Assembly (NCBI RefSeq): GCF_003626645.1
Contig: NZ_RBAM01000004.1
Span: 310,001-374,000, forward strand
Reading direction: 5' to 3'
Length of the DNA: 64,000 nucleotides
From: Streptomyces klenkii
GTDB taxonomy: Bacteria > Actinomycetota > Actinomycetes > Streptomycetales > Streptomycetaceae
Positions 50,725-58,602 of this stretch are shown here, in pieces. A model generated the notes under the pieces. That model saw only the letters and a list, made by a program, of their open reading frames with translations, had not been told where the DNA came from and did no database searches. The translations under genes were made by a program, and so were the position numbers. Every line of letters starts with the position of its first letter. Position 1 is the stretch's first letter.

Positions 50725-52443
50725 GTGAGCACCGAGAACGAGGGCGCAGCGGGCGCGCCTGCGGAGGGCGTTCCGGATGTTCCGGGCGGCTCGTCGGGAG
50801 GTCCGTCGGACGGTTCGTCCGGCATCTCTATGGAGAAGGGTGGCCGGGCGGCGGCGCCGGAGGCCGGTGAGCAGCGGCCCGTCGGCGAGGACGCGCAGGC
50901 TGCGCCGCCCGCCGCGGCTGCCCCTGCGGCTCCTGCGGCTCCGGCCGCTCCTGCCGTACCTCCTGCGGCACCTCCGGCTCCGGCGCACGCTCCGGAGCAG
51001 CCGGTGGCTCCGTCCCAGCCTCAGCCGGCTCAGCCGGAGTACGCCCATGCGGGTGCACCGCAGGCGGGCGTGCAGGGTCAGGCCGGAGTGCAGGGTCAGC
51101 AGCCGGGCATGCAGGGTCAGCCGGGCGTGCAGGGTCACCCCGGCGGCGGCTGGTACGACGGCCAGGCCCAGCAGCACCCGGCGCCGCCCGCGCCCCCGCC
51201 CGGACAGCCGCAGCCGTACCCGTACGGCGCACCGGCAGGCGGCGGCCCGGTGGGCCCGGTCGGTCCGACCGGCGTGTGGGCCGGCGGCCCGGACGCGTAC
51301 CCGCCGGCCCGTAAGCGCGCCGGTGGCCTCGTGGCGATGGCGCTGGCGGCGACGCTCGTCGCGGGCGGCATCGGCGGCGGGATCGGCTACTGGGCGGCCA
51401 GCCGGGACGACAGCGGCAATTCCACGACGGTCTCCTCCTCCGGCGACCCGAAGACGGAGAGCCGCACCCCCGGTTCCGTGGCCGACATCGCCGGCAAGGC
51501 GCTGCCGAGCGTCGTCACCATCGAGGCGCAGAGCGGCGGCGGGGAAGGCGGCACGGGCACCGGCTTCGTCTACGACAAGCAGGGCCACATCCTCACCAAC
51601 AACCACGTCGTCGCGTCGGCCGCGCAGGGCGGCGGCAAGCTGATGGCCACGTTCTCGGACGGCAAGCAGTACGACGCCGAGGTCGTGGGCCGGGCGCAGG
51701 GCTACGACGTCGCGGTCATAAAGCTGAAGAACCCCTCGGGCGCGAAGCTCAACCCGATCCCCCTCGGGGACTCGGACAAGGCGGCGGTGGGCGACGCGAC
51801 GATCGCCATCGGCGCGCCGTTCGGCCTGTCGGGCACGGTCACCACGGGCATCGTCAGCGCCAAGAAGCGGCCGGTGGCTTCCAGCGACGGCGGCGGCATG
51901 GGCAAGGCCTCGTACATGAGCGCCCTCCAGACGGACGCGTCCATCAACCCGGGCAACTCCGGCGGGCCGCTCCTCAACGCCCAGGGCGCGGTCATCGGCA
52001 TCAACTCGGCCATCCAGTCGGCGAACAACGGCGGCGGCTTCGGCGGCGCCCAGCAGCAGGCCGGCAGCATCGGCCTCGGCTTCGCCATCCCGATCAACCA
52101 GGCCAAGAACGTCGCCGACCAGCTCATCAGGACCGGCCAGCCGGTCTACCCGGTCATCTCCGCGTCGGTGAACATGAAGGACGCCGGCAGCGGCGCCCGG
52201 ATCGCCCCCAACGGCGACAACAACAGCCCGGCCGTGACCCCGGGCGGCCCGGCCGACAAGGCCGGCCTCAAGCCCGGCGACGTCATCACCAAGCTCGACG
52301 ACACCACCGTCGACAGCGGGCCCACCCTCATCAGCGAGATCTGGACCCACAAGCCGGGCGACAAGGTCACCGTGACCTACACCCGCGACGGCAAGCAGTC
52401 CACGGCGGAGATCACCTTGGGCGAACGCAAGGGCGACAGCTGA
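50725..52443 (+). CDS. HtrA/DegP-like membrane serine protease with PDZ domain
   Basis: 572 residues. A long Ala/Pro/Gln-rich cytoplasmic region (about 1-195, with GVQGQ-type repeats at 110-140), one membrane helix (about 200-222), a trypsin-like domain and a PDZ domain (about 475-560). The catalytic triad is seen: His about 294 (NNHVVA), Asp about 328 (YDVAVIKL), Ser about 412 (NPGNSGGPL). Degrades or refolds misfolded exported proteins outside the membrane. GAGGAG precedes GTG 50725. A strong bidirectional terminator follows. Confidence 0.93.
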   Translation: MSTENEGAAGAPAEGVPDVPGGSSGGPSDGSSGISMEKGGRAAAPEAGEQRPVGEDAQAAPPAAAAPAAPAAPAAPAVPPAAPPAPAHAPEQPVAPSQPQPAQPEYAHAGAPQAGVQGQAGVQGQQPGMQGQPGVQGHPGGGWYDGQAQQHPAPPAPPPGQPQPYPYGAPAGGGPVGPVGPTGVWAGGPDAYPPARKRAGGLVAMALAATLVAGGIGGGIGYWAASRDDSGNSTTVSSSGDPKTESRTPGSVADIAGKALPSVVTIEAQSGGGEGGTGTGFVYDKQGHILTNNHVVASAAQGGGKLMATFSDGKQYDAEVVGRAQGYDVAVIKLKNPSGAKLNPIPLGDSDKAAVGDATIAIGAPFGLSGTVTTGIVSAKKRPVASSDGGGMGKASYMSALQTDASINPGNSGGPLLNAQGAVIGINSAIQSANNGGGFGGAQQQAGSIGLGFAIPINQAKNVADQLIRTGQPVYPVISASVNMKDAGSGARIAPNGDNNSPAVTPGGPADKAGLKPGDVITKLDDTTVDSGPTLISEIWTHKPGDKVTVTYTRDGKQSTAEITLGERKGDS

Positions 52444-52464
52444 CGCGTCCGGAAGACCGGAAAC

Positions 52465-52501
52465 CGGAAGGGGCGCCCCCGAGTTGGGGGCGCCCCTTCC
52501 G
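52465..52501. terminator. Bidirectional terminator between htrA-like and MFS genes
   Basis: A perfect 16-base stem (52465-52480 with 52486-52501) and 5-base loop GAGTT separates the convergent genes. Confidence 0.88.
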
Positions 52502-52544
52502 TATGTCGGTTCCCCCGGCCCGGACAGCGGGGGCAGCAGCCTGG

Positions 52545-54083
52545 TCAGGCGGCCGGCACGACCTCCTTCTCCGGGGCGGCGGCCTCCTCGGCCGGGGCCC
52601 CGTCCTTGCCGCCGCGCATGACCACCACGGCGAGCAGTGCGGCGGCCAGGACGCCGATCGCGCTGACGGTGAGAGTGGTGGACATCGAGGCGATGAAGGC
52701 GTCCTTGGCGGCCCGGACCAGGCCCGCGTCGCCCTGGGCGACGGCCAGCGCGCCGCTGATCGACTGCTTGGCCTGCTCGGGGGCGCCGGCCGGCATCTCC
52801 GCGGAGAAGGTGCTGGTGAGCAGTGAGCCGAGGATGGCGATGCCGAGGGCGGTGCCGGCCTGCTGGATGGTGTCGTTCAGAGCGGAGCCGACGCCCGCCT
52901 TGTCGGCCGGGATGGTTCCCATCAGGGCGCCCACCGCGGCCGGCATGGCCGTACCGGCGCCGAGGCCGAGCAGGACGAGGGCGACCGCCGGGACGGCGAA
53001 GCCGCTGCCGGCGCTGACGGTGGTCAGCAGGCCGAAGGAGGCCGCCATCAGGAGCATGCCGGCCAGGATCAGCCGGCGGTGGCCGGCCTTGGCGGCGAGC
53101 TTGGCGCCGACGCCGTTGCCGATCAGCGCGGCGACGGCCAGCGGGGTGAACGCCAGGCCCGCCTTGACCGGGGAGTAGCCGAGGACCGACTGGAGGTACT
53201 GGGTGAGGACCAGGAGCAGACCGCCGTTGCCGATCTGGACCAGAGCCAGCGAGATCGAACCGCCCGTGAAGTTGCGGTGCTTGAAGAGGACCAGCGGGAC
53301 CATCGGCGAGGCGGTGGTGTTCTCCCAGATCACGAAGCCGGCCAGGGAGGCAATGGCGACGGCGAGGGTGATCAGCCCGCGGCCCTCGAAGGCGCCGTGC
53401 TGCGGGATCTCGACGATCCACCAGACCAGGGCGGTCATGCCGACGGCGGAGAGGACGGCGCCCAGCGGGTCGGGCTTCTGCCAGGGGCCCTTGGACTCGG
53501 GCATCAGCAGCAGACCGGCCACCACGGCCAGGACGACGACCGGGACGTTGATGAAGAAGATCGAGTGCCAGGAGAAGCGGTCGATCAGGACACCGCCGAG
53601 GACCGGACTGCCGACCAGGCCGAGCATCGACACCGAGCCCCAGGCCGCCATCGCCTTCGGGCGCTCCTCCTCGTCGAAGACCGTGATCAGGATCGACAGC
53701 GTGGACGGCATGATCAGCGCGCCGCCGACGCCCATGGCCGTGCGGACGGCTATGACCTCACCCGGGGTGGTGCAGAACACCGCGGCCAGCGACGCCGCTC
53801 CGAAGAGGAGCAGGCCGATGATCATCACCTTCCGGCGGCCGAACCGGTCTCCGAGGCTTCCCGAGGTCAGCAGCAGACCGGCGAAGACCAGCACGTAGGA
53901 GTCGAGGATCCACTGGATCTGCTGGGGGCTCGCCCCGGTGTCCTCGGTCATGGCCGGCACGGCGACGGTCAGCGCCATGCTGTCGACCACCAGGACCAGC
54001 GTGCTGAGGCACAGCACGATGAGGATCCACCAGCGACGCGGACTGCGGGTCTCGGTACGGGCCCCTGCGACTGCGGCTGTCAT
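52545..54083 (-). CDS. DHA2-family (14-helix) MFS drug exporter
   Basis: 512 residues, 14 hydrophobic helices, EmrB/QacA type. Motif A is GSLGDRFGRRKVMI between helices 2 and 3, and motif C-like GSPVLGGVLIDRFSW follows. Probably a proton-driven exporter of a hydrophobic cation or antibiotic. ATG 54083 has AAAGGAGA upstream. Divergent from the TetR gene; five phased operator half-sites fill the gap, so TetR very likely represses it. Confidence 0.92.
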   Translation of the reverse strand: MTAAVAGARTETRSPRRWWILIVLCLSTLVLVVDSMALTVAVPAMTEDTGASPQQIQWILDSYVLVFAGLLLTSGSLGDRFGRRKVMIIGLLLFGAASLAAVFCTTPGEVIAVRTAMGVGGALIMPSTLSILITVFDEEERPKAMAAWGSVSMLGLVGSPVLGGVLIDRFSWHSIFFINVPVVVLAVVAGLLLMPESKGPWQKPDPLGAVLSAVGMTALVWWIVEIPQHGAFEGRGLITLAVAIASLAGFVIWENTTASPMVPLVLFKHRNFTGGSISLALVQIGNGGLLLVLTQYLQSVLGYSPVKAGLAFTPLAVAALIGNGVGAKLAAKAGHRRLILAGMLLMAASFGLLTTVSAGSGFAVPAVALVLLGLGAGTAMPAAVGALMGTIPADKAGVGSALNDTIQQAGTALGIAILGSLLTSTFSAEMPAGAPEQAKQSISGALAVAQGDAGLVRAAKDAFIASMSTTLTVSAIGVLAAALLAVVVMRGGKDGAPAEEAAAPEKEVVPAA

Positions 54084-54123
54084 CGGGCTCTCCTTTCGGG
54101 CTTGCGCACGGCGTTCCGGCGAT

Positions 54124-54218
54124 GCGCACACTGTTCCTGGTGTGGCGAACAATGTACGCGTCTGCGCACGCTGTGCGCAACCCCTTAAGCCTGTACGCTG
54201 AATGCGCACAACGTACGC
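54124..54218. promoter_or_regulatory. Five helically phased TetR operator sites
   Basis: Pattern GCGNAC-N3-GTNCGC at 54145-54159 and 54204-54218 (one arm base off symmetry each), 54164-54178 (perfect; part of the 17-base palindrome TGCGCACGCTGTGCGCA at 54163-54179), plus one-arm sites at 54124-54138 (left arm) and 54184-54198 (right arm GTACGC). Centres are 54131, 54152, 54171, 54191 and 54211, that is 19-21 bases apart, two helix turns. Confidence 0.75.
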
Positions 54219-54232
54219 AAAGGAGCGAGCCG

Positions 54233-54982
54233 ATGGCCGCCGACAAGACGCCGCAGCCCATTCCCTCCGTCTGGACCCGCCGGTCGCGCGACGCGGAACA
54301 GCGCGGGCTGTCCCAGGACGCGATCGTCCGGGAAGCGATCGTGATGCTGGACGCCGAGGGCATCGAAGCCCTCAGCATGCGGAAGCTGGCCGCTCGGCTG
54401 AACGCCGGAGCGACCTCCCTGTACCGCCACGTCGCCACCAAGGACGAGCTCATGGAGCTCGCCGTGGATCAGGTCTTCGGAGAGATGGCCGTACCGGCCG
54501 CCGACTCCGCGGACTGGCGGACGACGGCCTCTCAGGCCGCCGCGTCCTTCCGCGCGACGGCCCTGCGCCACCCCTGGCTGTCCTCGGTGCTGGGCCAGGC
54601 CGGCCTGGCCTACCTCGGCCCCAACCTGATGTCCTTCTCCGACCGGCTGGGGGCCCTGTTCATCAAGGCGGGCTTCCCCGATCCCACCCGCGCGATCGAC
54701 TCCCTCATCGCGTACGTGATGGGCATGAGCAGCGCCGAGGCGGCCTGGCTGACCACGGTGGCCCGGACCGGCGAGACGGAGGCCGACTTCGTCGCCCGCC
54801 TCATGCCCGCCGCCCAGCAAGCCGCCGCGGGTCACGAGAACCTGACCGAGGCTTACGCCGCCGCCGCGACCGACGCCCTCGACCCGGCCGAAGCGCGTGA
54901 GGCCAAGTTCGCCTACGGCCTGGAGGCCATGCTCGACGGCCTGGCCCTACGCCTCCCGCCCGGCCCGCCGCCCGCGGAGTAA
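54233..54982 (+). CDS. TetR-family regulator
   Basis: 249 residues. The helix-turn-helix (about 25-75) reads REAIVMLDAEGIEALSMRKLAARLNAGATSLYRHVATKDELMELA, seen in parts (SMRKLAARL, SLYRHVATKDEL), with a TetR_C-type ligand domain after it. Likely represses itself and the divergent MFS exporter and is released by the exported compound. AAGGAG (54220-54225) precedes ATG 54233; the long upstream frame is spurious as it covers the operators. Confidence 0.92.
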   Translation: MAADKTPQPIPSVWTRRSRDAEQRGLSQDAIVREAIVMLDAEGIEALSMRKLAARLNAGATSLYRHVATKDELMELAVDQVFGEMAVPAADSADWRTTASQAAASFRATALRHPWLSSVLGQAGLAYLGPNLMSFSDRLGALFIKAGFPDPTRAIDSLIAYVMGMSSAEAAWLTTVARTGETEADFVARLMPAAQQAAAGHENLTEAYAAAATDALDPAEAREAKFAYGLEAMLDGLALRLPPGPPPAE

Positions 54983-55084
54983 CCACCCTCCGGGAATCCG
55001 TGGCCCATGCGTGGCCCGGCACCCCCGTCCGTTCGGCCCAGACGGTAGGCTGTCCCCGCGTCGTTGCTGGTAAGCACGGCGCGG

Positions 55085-55174
55085 GGAGAGTTGCCCGAGC
55101 GGCCTAAGGGAACGGTCTTGAAAACCGTCGTGGCAGCGATGTCACCGTGGGTTCAAATCCCACACTCTCCGCCA
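55085..55174 (+). tRNA. tRNA-Ser (UGA anticodon)
   Basis: A class II tRNA with long variable arm. Acceptor arms 55085-55091 (GGAGAGT) and 55164-55170 (ACTCTCC), anticodon loop CTTGAAA (anticodon TGA, for codons UCA and related), T arm GTGGGTTCAAATCCCAC. The CCA end is encoded (55172-55174). Confidence 0.96.
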
Positions 55175-55196
55175 GCCCTGCGTCCGCGCAGGTCAC

Positions 55197-55230
55197 AAGG
55201 GGTGCCCCTGGGTAGGGGTACCCCTTCTTT
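55197..55230 (+). terminator. Terminator of tRNA-Ser
   Basis: AAGGGGT.CCCCT pairs with AGGGG.ACCCCTT (55197-55209 with 55214-55226), loop GGGT, followed by CTTT. Confidence 0.8.
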
Positions 55231-55255
55231 GTGGGCCGCTTTTTTGCGGGCGCCG

Positions 55256-56494
55256 TCAGCCCGTCTTTCCCACCGGTAGCTCCCCGGCCGACAGGATCGC
55301 GCGGATTCCGTCCTTCTCCACCCTCACGTCCCGCAGTTGCAGGTCGCGCGCCTGCTTGGGGAGGGCGAACGAGAAGGAGAGGCGGTCCGTGAGTTCCGGG
55401 GGGCGGACGTGGGTGAGGGCGGTGATCAGGTGGGGGTCGATGCCGAGCTTTTCCAGGAGCCAGGGGTGGTCGACGACGGCGTCGATCAGGTTGAGGCGGG
55501 TGAGCTTCTCCACGAAGCGGGGTGCGCCCGTCAGCTGGTGCAGTTTCTCCTCGCTCCGCAGCGCCGCCGCGACGTCGGCGGGGGAGACGCCCAGCCGCTC
55601 CGCCAGGGCCGGCACCGAGAGCAGGGCCTTTGCGCGGGCCGCGTCGCGGCTGATGCGTTCGGCGGTCTCGTGGTGGAGGGTGAGGCCCTTGCCCTTGCCG
55701 GGGCGGTAGGTGGCGATGCCGGGCAGGTCCAGGCTCATGTCGTCGATGTTCGTCGACAGACTCCGGTCCCCCGAGAGCTGGAGGCGGGCCTGGGCCCGTA
55801 GGCGCACTTCCTGGCCCGCGATCGTCAGTTTTCCGTCGGCGTCGACCGCGTGGTCGTCGTGACGGCTGAAGCGGACCTGGGAGGCGGCGAGTTCCCGGTT
55901 CATGTCGTCGAAGGAGAGCCGGACCTCGCCGTCGAGGTTCTCCACGACGGCTCCGCGGATGGCGTTCGGGAGGCTGCCGGTGAGCCGGATGTCGTGCGCG
56001 CTCGCCCGGACCTCCGCGAGGGACACGCGGTCGGCGGCCACGTGCGGAACGGTGACGTCCACGCGTTGCAGCCGCTTCTCCAGGACCTGGGTGAGGAACG
56101 GGAAGCCGTGGATGTCCACCTGGGGAGCGGCCGCCAGGTGGAGCTCCTGCTGGAGCTTCTGCTGTGCCTTCTTCTCCGCGTACATTTGAGCGCAGCGGTC
56201 CGCCAGGACCAGGATTCCGCCGCAGAGGGCCAGTGCGACCAGCAGCTTCAGCGTGCGGGGCACGGCCGCGAACGGGCTGCGGCGACGGCGGTGGCCGCGC
56301 TTGCCGCGGCGGTGGTTCGGCGGCGACCAGGCGTCGTCGTCCGATTCCGCATCAGATTCCGCTTCCGGGTACGTGAGGCGGAGGGGAATGAGCGGGAGCG
56401 GCTCGGCGTGGGGGTCCGGGTCGGCCAGCTCTGCCAGTTCTTCGTACGGGTTGTGGGGGCGGGAGGGTATGCGTATGGGGGGTCGCATCGCCAT
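55256..56494 (-). CDS. LmeA/DUF2993-like phospholipid-binding membrane protein
   Basis: 412 residues. A charged acidic N-terminus, Arg/His-rich stretch (about 63-80) and one membrane helix (about 85-102), then a DUF2993 domain (about 118-400). Mycobacterial LmeA binds phospholipids in the periplasm and supports mannan synthesis; this role is not shown in Streptomyces. Start is 56494 or ATG 56488 two codons on. Divergent to the methyltransferase leader region. Confidence 0.85.
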   Translation of the reverse strand: MAMRPPIRIPSRPHNPYEELAELADPDPHAEPLPLIPLRLTYPEAESDAESDDDAWSPPNHRRGKRGHRRRRSPFAAVPRTLKLLVALALCGGILVLADRCAQMYAEKKAQQKLQQELHLAAAPQVDIHGFPFLTQVLEKRLQRVDVTVPHVAADRVSLAEVRASAHDIRLTGSLPNAIRGAVVENLDGEVRLSFDDMNRELAASQVRFSRHDDHAVDADGKLTIAGQEVRLRAQARLQLSGDRSLSTNIDDMSLDLPGIATYRPGKGKGLTLHHETAERISRDAARAKALLSVPALAERLGVSPADVAAALRSEEKLHQLTGAPRFVEKLTRLNLIDAVVDHPWLLEKLGIDPHLITALTHVRPPELTDRLSFSFALPKQARDLQLRDVRVEKDGIRAILSAGELPVGKTG

Positions 56495-56655
56495 ATCCCA
56501 CCACGCGCGCGCCCCTCGAACGCAAGGGCTACCGGCAGTACGTCCGAAAACGGCACCGGTATTGACGTCCGTTCCGTTTTGTCGTGGACCTGCTCAACCG
56601 GGCGGTGATCATGTACTGTTGCTCCCGGCCAGCTGGCAGAAAACCGTCCCAGGAG

Positions 56656-56727
56656 GTGAGACCCATTACCGCAGTGGCAGTCCGGGTGCTCTCATCCTAC
56701 GGTTGTACGGTCGCCTCTTTCCTGTAG
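56656..56727 (+). CDS. Short upstream ORF (leader peptide candidate) before the methyltransferase
   Basis: In frame from GTG 56656 to TAG 56725-56727, 23 residues, VRPITAVAVRVLSSYGCTVASFL split as VRPITAVAVRV and LSSYGCTVASFL. AGGAGG at 56651-56656 is a near-perfect ribosome binding site but overlaps the GTG; with ATT 56665 as start the spacing is 8 bases and the peptide has 20 residues. A hairpin burying the next gene's ribosome binding site begins 10 bases after the stop. Such an arrangement suggests translational attenuation. Expression is inferred from spacing only. Confidence 0.5.
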   Translation: MRPITAVAVRVLSSYGCTVASFL

Positions 56728-56736
56728 CCGACCCGC

Positions 56737-56768
56737 GAGAGCGCCCTTCGGTGATCCGGAAGGCTCTC
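56737..56768 (+). promoter_or_regulatory. Hairpin sequestering the methyltransferase ribosome binding site
   Basis: GAGAG (56737-56741) pairs with CTCTC (56764-56768), CCTTC (56745-56749) with GAAGG (56759-56763) and GG with CC, loop TGAT. The GGAAGG ribosome binding site of the methyltransferase (56758-56763) lies in the 3' arm, eight bases before ATG 56771. Confidence 0.6.
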
Positions 56769-56770
56769 TC

Positions 56771-57754
56771 ATGGTTGATTCGCTTTCGCTCCCCTCGCTT
56801 TTCCCTTCTTCTTCCTCCCTCTTTCCCCGCGTCGTTTCCGCGCTCCGGGCCGCCGGCTGCGTCTTCGCCGAGGACGAGGCCCGGCTCATCCTCTCCGCGG
56901 CGCGTACGGCCGGCGAGGCCGGGGACATGGTCGCGCGGCGCGCCGCCGGACTCCCGCTCGAACACGTCGTCGGCTGGGCCGAGTTCTGCGGACTGCGCAT
57001 AGCCGTCGACGCGGGTGTCTTCGTACCGCGGCGGCGTACGGAATTCCTCGTCGGACAGGCGGCAGCGCTCGCCCTCGCCCTCCCCTCCCCCCGCGCCGTC
57101 GTCGTCGACCTGTGCTGCGGCTCCGGGGCGGTGGGCGCCGCACTGGCCGCGGTGCTCGGCGACGCCGAGTTGCACGCGGCCGACATCGACCCCGCCGCGG
57201 TGCGCTGCGCCCGGCGGAACATCGGCGCGGACGGCGCCGTGTACGAAGGGGACCTCTACGAGCCGCTGCCCCGGGAACTCCAGGGGCGCATAGACATACT
57301 CGTGGCCAATGCGCCCTACGTGCCCACCGAAGCGATTGCCCTTCTGCCCGGCGAGGCCCGCGACCACGAGGCGCGGGTGGCCCTGGACGGCGGGTCGGAC
57401 GGGCTCGACGTGCAGCGCAGGGTCGCCGCGGCGGCAGCGGACTGGCTCGCGCCCGGCGGGCACCTGCTGGTCGAGACGAGCGAGCGCCAGGCGGCGCGCA
57501 CGGTCGGCACGTTCCTGGCGGCCGGGCTGAGCGCGCAGGTCGTCGAGTGCGATGAGCTGGATGCGACCGTGGTGGTGGGGACTGCGCCGGGCGTAGGGAC
57601 GGCTCCGGGCGTGGGGACGGCTCAGCGTGTGGGGGCGACCCCGGGCGTCGGAGCGGCCCCAGGAGCCGGGACTGCGCCGTCCGTGGACGAGGCTTCATCC
57701 GTTCCCGCCCCCGCTTCAGCCTGTGCCGCAGGGCCCCGGTCCCGCCGCGCCTGA
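56771..57754 (+). CDS. PrmC-like protein (glutamine-N5) methyltransferase with repeat tail
   Basis: 327 residues. SAM-dependent methyltransferase of the HemK/PrmC relatives. Motif I VVDLCCGSGAVGA (about 113-126) binds SAM. The substrate motif, NPPY in PrmC and PrmB, reads NAPY here, which marks the related group with unknown substrate. The last 60 residues (about 269-304) are six VGTAPG-type hexapeptides made by an 18-base tandem repeat, and probably disordered. The start ATG has GGAAGG upstream, which is hidden in a hairpin. A leader ORF precedes it. Confidence 0.88.
   Translation: MVDSLSLPSLFPSSSSLFPRVVSALRAAGCVFAEDEARLILSAARTAGEAGDMVARRAAGLPLEHVVGWAEFCGLRIAVDAGVFVPRRRTEFLVGQAAALALALPSPRAVVVDLCCGSGAVGAALAAVLGDAELHAADIDPAAVRCARRNIGADGAVYEGDLYEPLPRELQGRIDILVANAPYVPTEAIALLPGEARDHEARVALDGGSDGLDVQRRVAAAAADWLAPGGHLLVETSERQAARTVGTFLAAGLSAQVVECDELDATVVVGTAPGVGTAPGVGTAQRVGATPGVGAAPGAGTAPSVDEASSVPAPASACAAGPRSRRA
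57575..57682 (+). repeat. Six 18-base tandem repeats in the methyltransferase gene
   Basis: Units of 18 bases from 57575, encoding VGTAPG-type hexapeptides. Length may vary between strains. Confidence 0.8.
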
Positions 57755-58083
57755 ACGTTTATGCCCGCTCCTGCCGCCCCGTTCTCGGCCACGTTTACGG
57801 AATTGGCCGAAATTTCGCCGGAACGGTTCTGCCCTTGTGGCCCTTGGTCTTCAAGGGCTCTCTGGGGGCCACGGGTCGGCGGTCCGGCGAAGTGACGGGG
57901 TTTATTCCGGAGTGGTCATGCTTGCGAGGGAATGGCGAGCGACGGGTGGTTCGCCGGGGATTCGGCGGGCAATCTTGAGGTGCGACGTCGAAACCGCGCC
58001 GGGTGGTCGGCCAACTCCCCGGCTCTGCCGAGTAGTTATCTCTATTGGGCAGTAGTTCCGCTCAGCGTTCCGGAGGAATTGAA
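57755..58083. other. Intergenic region with methyltransferase terminator
   Basis: GCCCTTG (57840-57846) and CAAGGGC (57852-57858) form a perfect hairpin 86 bases after the methyltransferase stop, the likely terminator. A 10-base palindrome CGAAATTTCG is at 57808-57817. No gene seen. GGAGG at 58072-58076 is the ribosome binding site of the next gene. Confidence 0.7.
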
Positions 58084-58404
58084 ATGGCAAGCACCCGCAC
58101 TGCTCGCGTCCTCACCACCGCCGCCGCCGTCCCCGTAGCCGCCGTTCTCCTCTCAGGCGTCGCCCACGCCTCCGACGACGGCAATGGCAACCAGGTGGCC
58201 AACCGCGGGTCGAACGCCGCTGCGGCGGCCGTCGTCGGGAGCGGCGTCGGGGGAAGCAACCACGGGAACTCCACCACGACGCAGCAGCAGGCGACCGGCA
58301 ACGGCGCGCACAACGCGGCCAACACGGCGAGTGTCAACGGCCCGGGCCACACGGCCATCCGTCAGGACAACGTCACGATCATCTTCACCGACGACCGCTG
58401 GTAG
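58084..58404 (+). CDS. Small secreted Asn/Ala/Gly-rich protein
   Basis: 106 residues. Signal peptide (about 1-30; cleavage after GVAHA), then a 75-residue mature chain rich in Asn, Gly, Ala, Ser and Thr (NQVANRGSNAAAA, GNSTTTQQQATGNGAHN). No Cys. The composition resembles surface or amyloid-like proteins of Streptomyces but does not match chaplins or rodlins by motif. GGAGG precedes ATG 58084. Function unknown. Confidence 0.75.
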   Translation: MASTRTARVLTTAAAVPVAAVLLSGVAHASDDGNGNQVANRGSNAAAAAVVGSGVGGSNHGNSTTTQQQATGNGAHNAANTASVNGPGHTAIRQDNVTIIFTDDRW

Positions 58405-58546
58405 GCCGGGGCGGCCGGGGCCGGATCCGGGGGTGGCACGGCCGGGGGTGGCCTATGTGACCAGGTGACTGGGACAGAGGGTCTGGTGATGGTGCGCGGC
58501 GGCACTCCGGTGCCGCCGCGCAGCCGTATCCGGCGGCGTGCGGTCC

Positions 58547-58584
58547 TTGACCGCTCTCCTGAATCTGACGGATAGTCAGATTCA
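58547..58584 (+). promoter_or_regulatory. Promoter with overlapping perfect inverted-repeat operator of the chsH2-chsH1-ltp2 operon
   Basis: TTGACC (58547-58552) - 18 bases - GATAGT (58571-58576) is a good housekeeping promoter. A perfect inverted repeat TGAATCTGAC-GGATA-GTCAGATTCA (58560-58584) covers the spacer, the -10 box and the start point, so a bound repressor would block RNA polymerase. It lies 19 bases before GTG 58603. Confidence 0.8.
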
Positions 58585-58602
58585 TAGAGAGAGGGGGTCC
58601 CC

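Noticed and set aside
50560..53421. 953-codon open frame on the minus strand
   Set aside because: Antisense of the HtrA-like gene and a shifted frame of the MFS gene; no family motif.
57808..57817. 10-base palindrome CGAAATTTCG
   Set aside because: Short, near a terminator and far from a start; not enough to call an operator.
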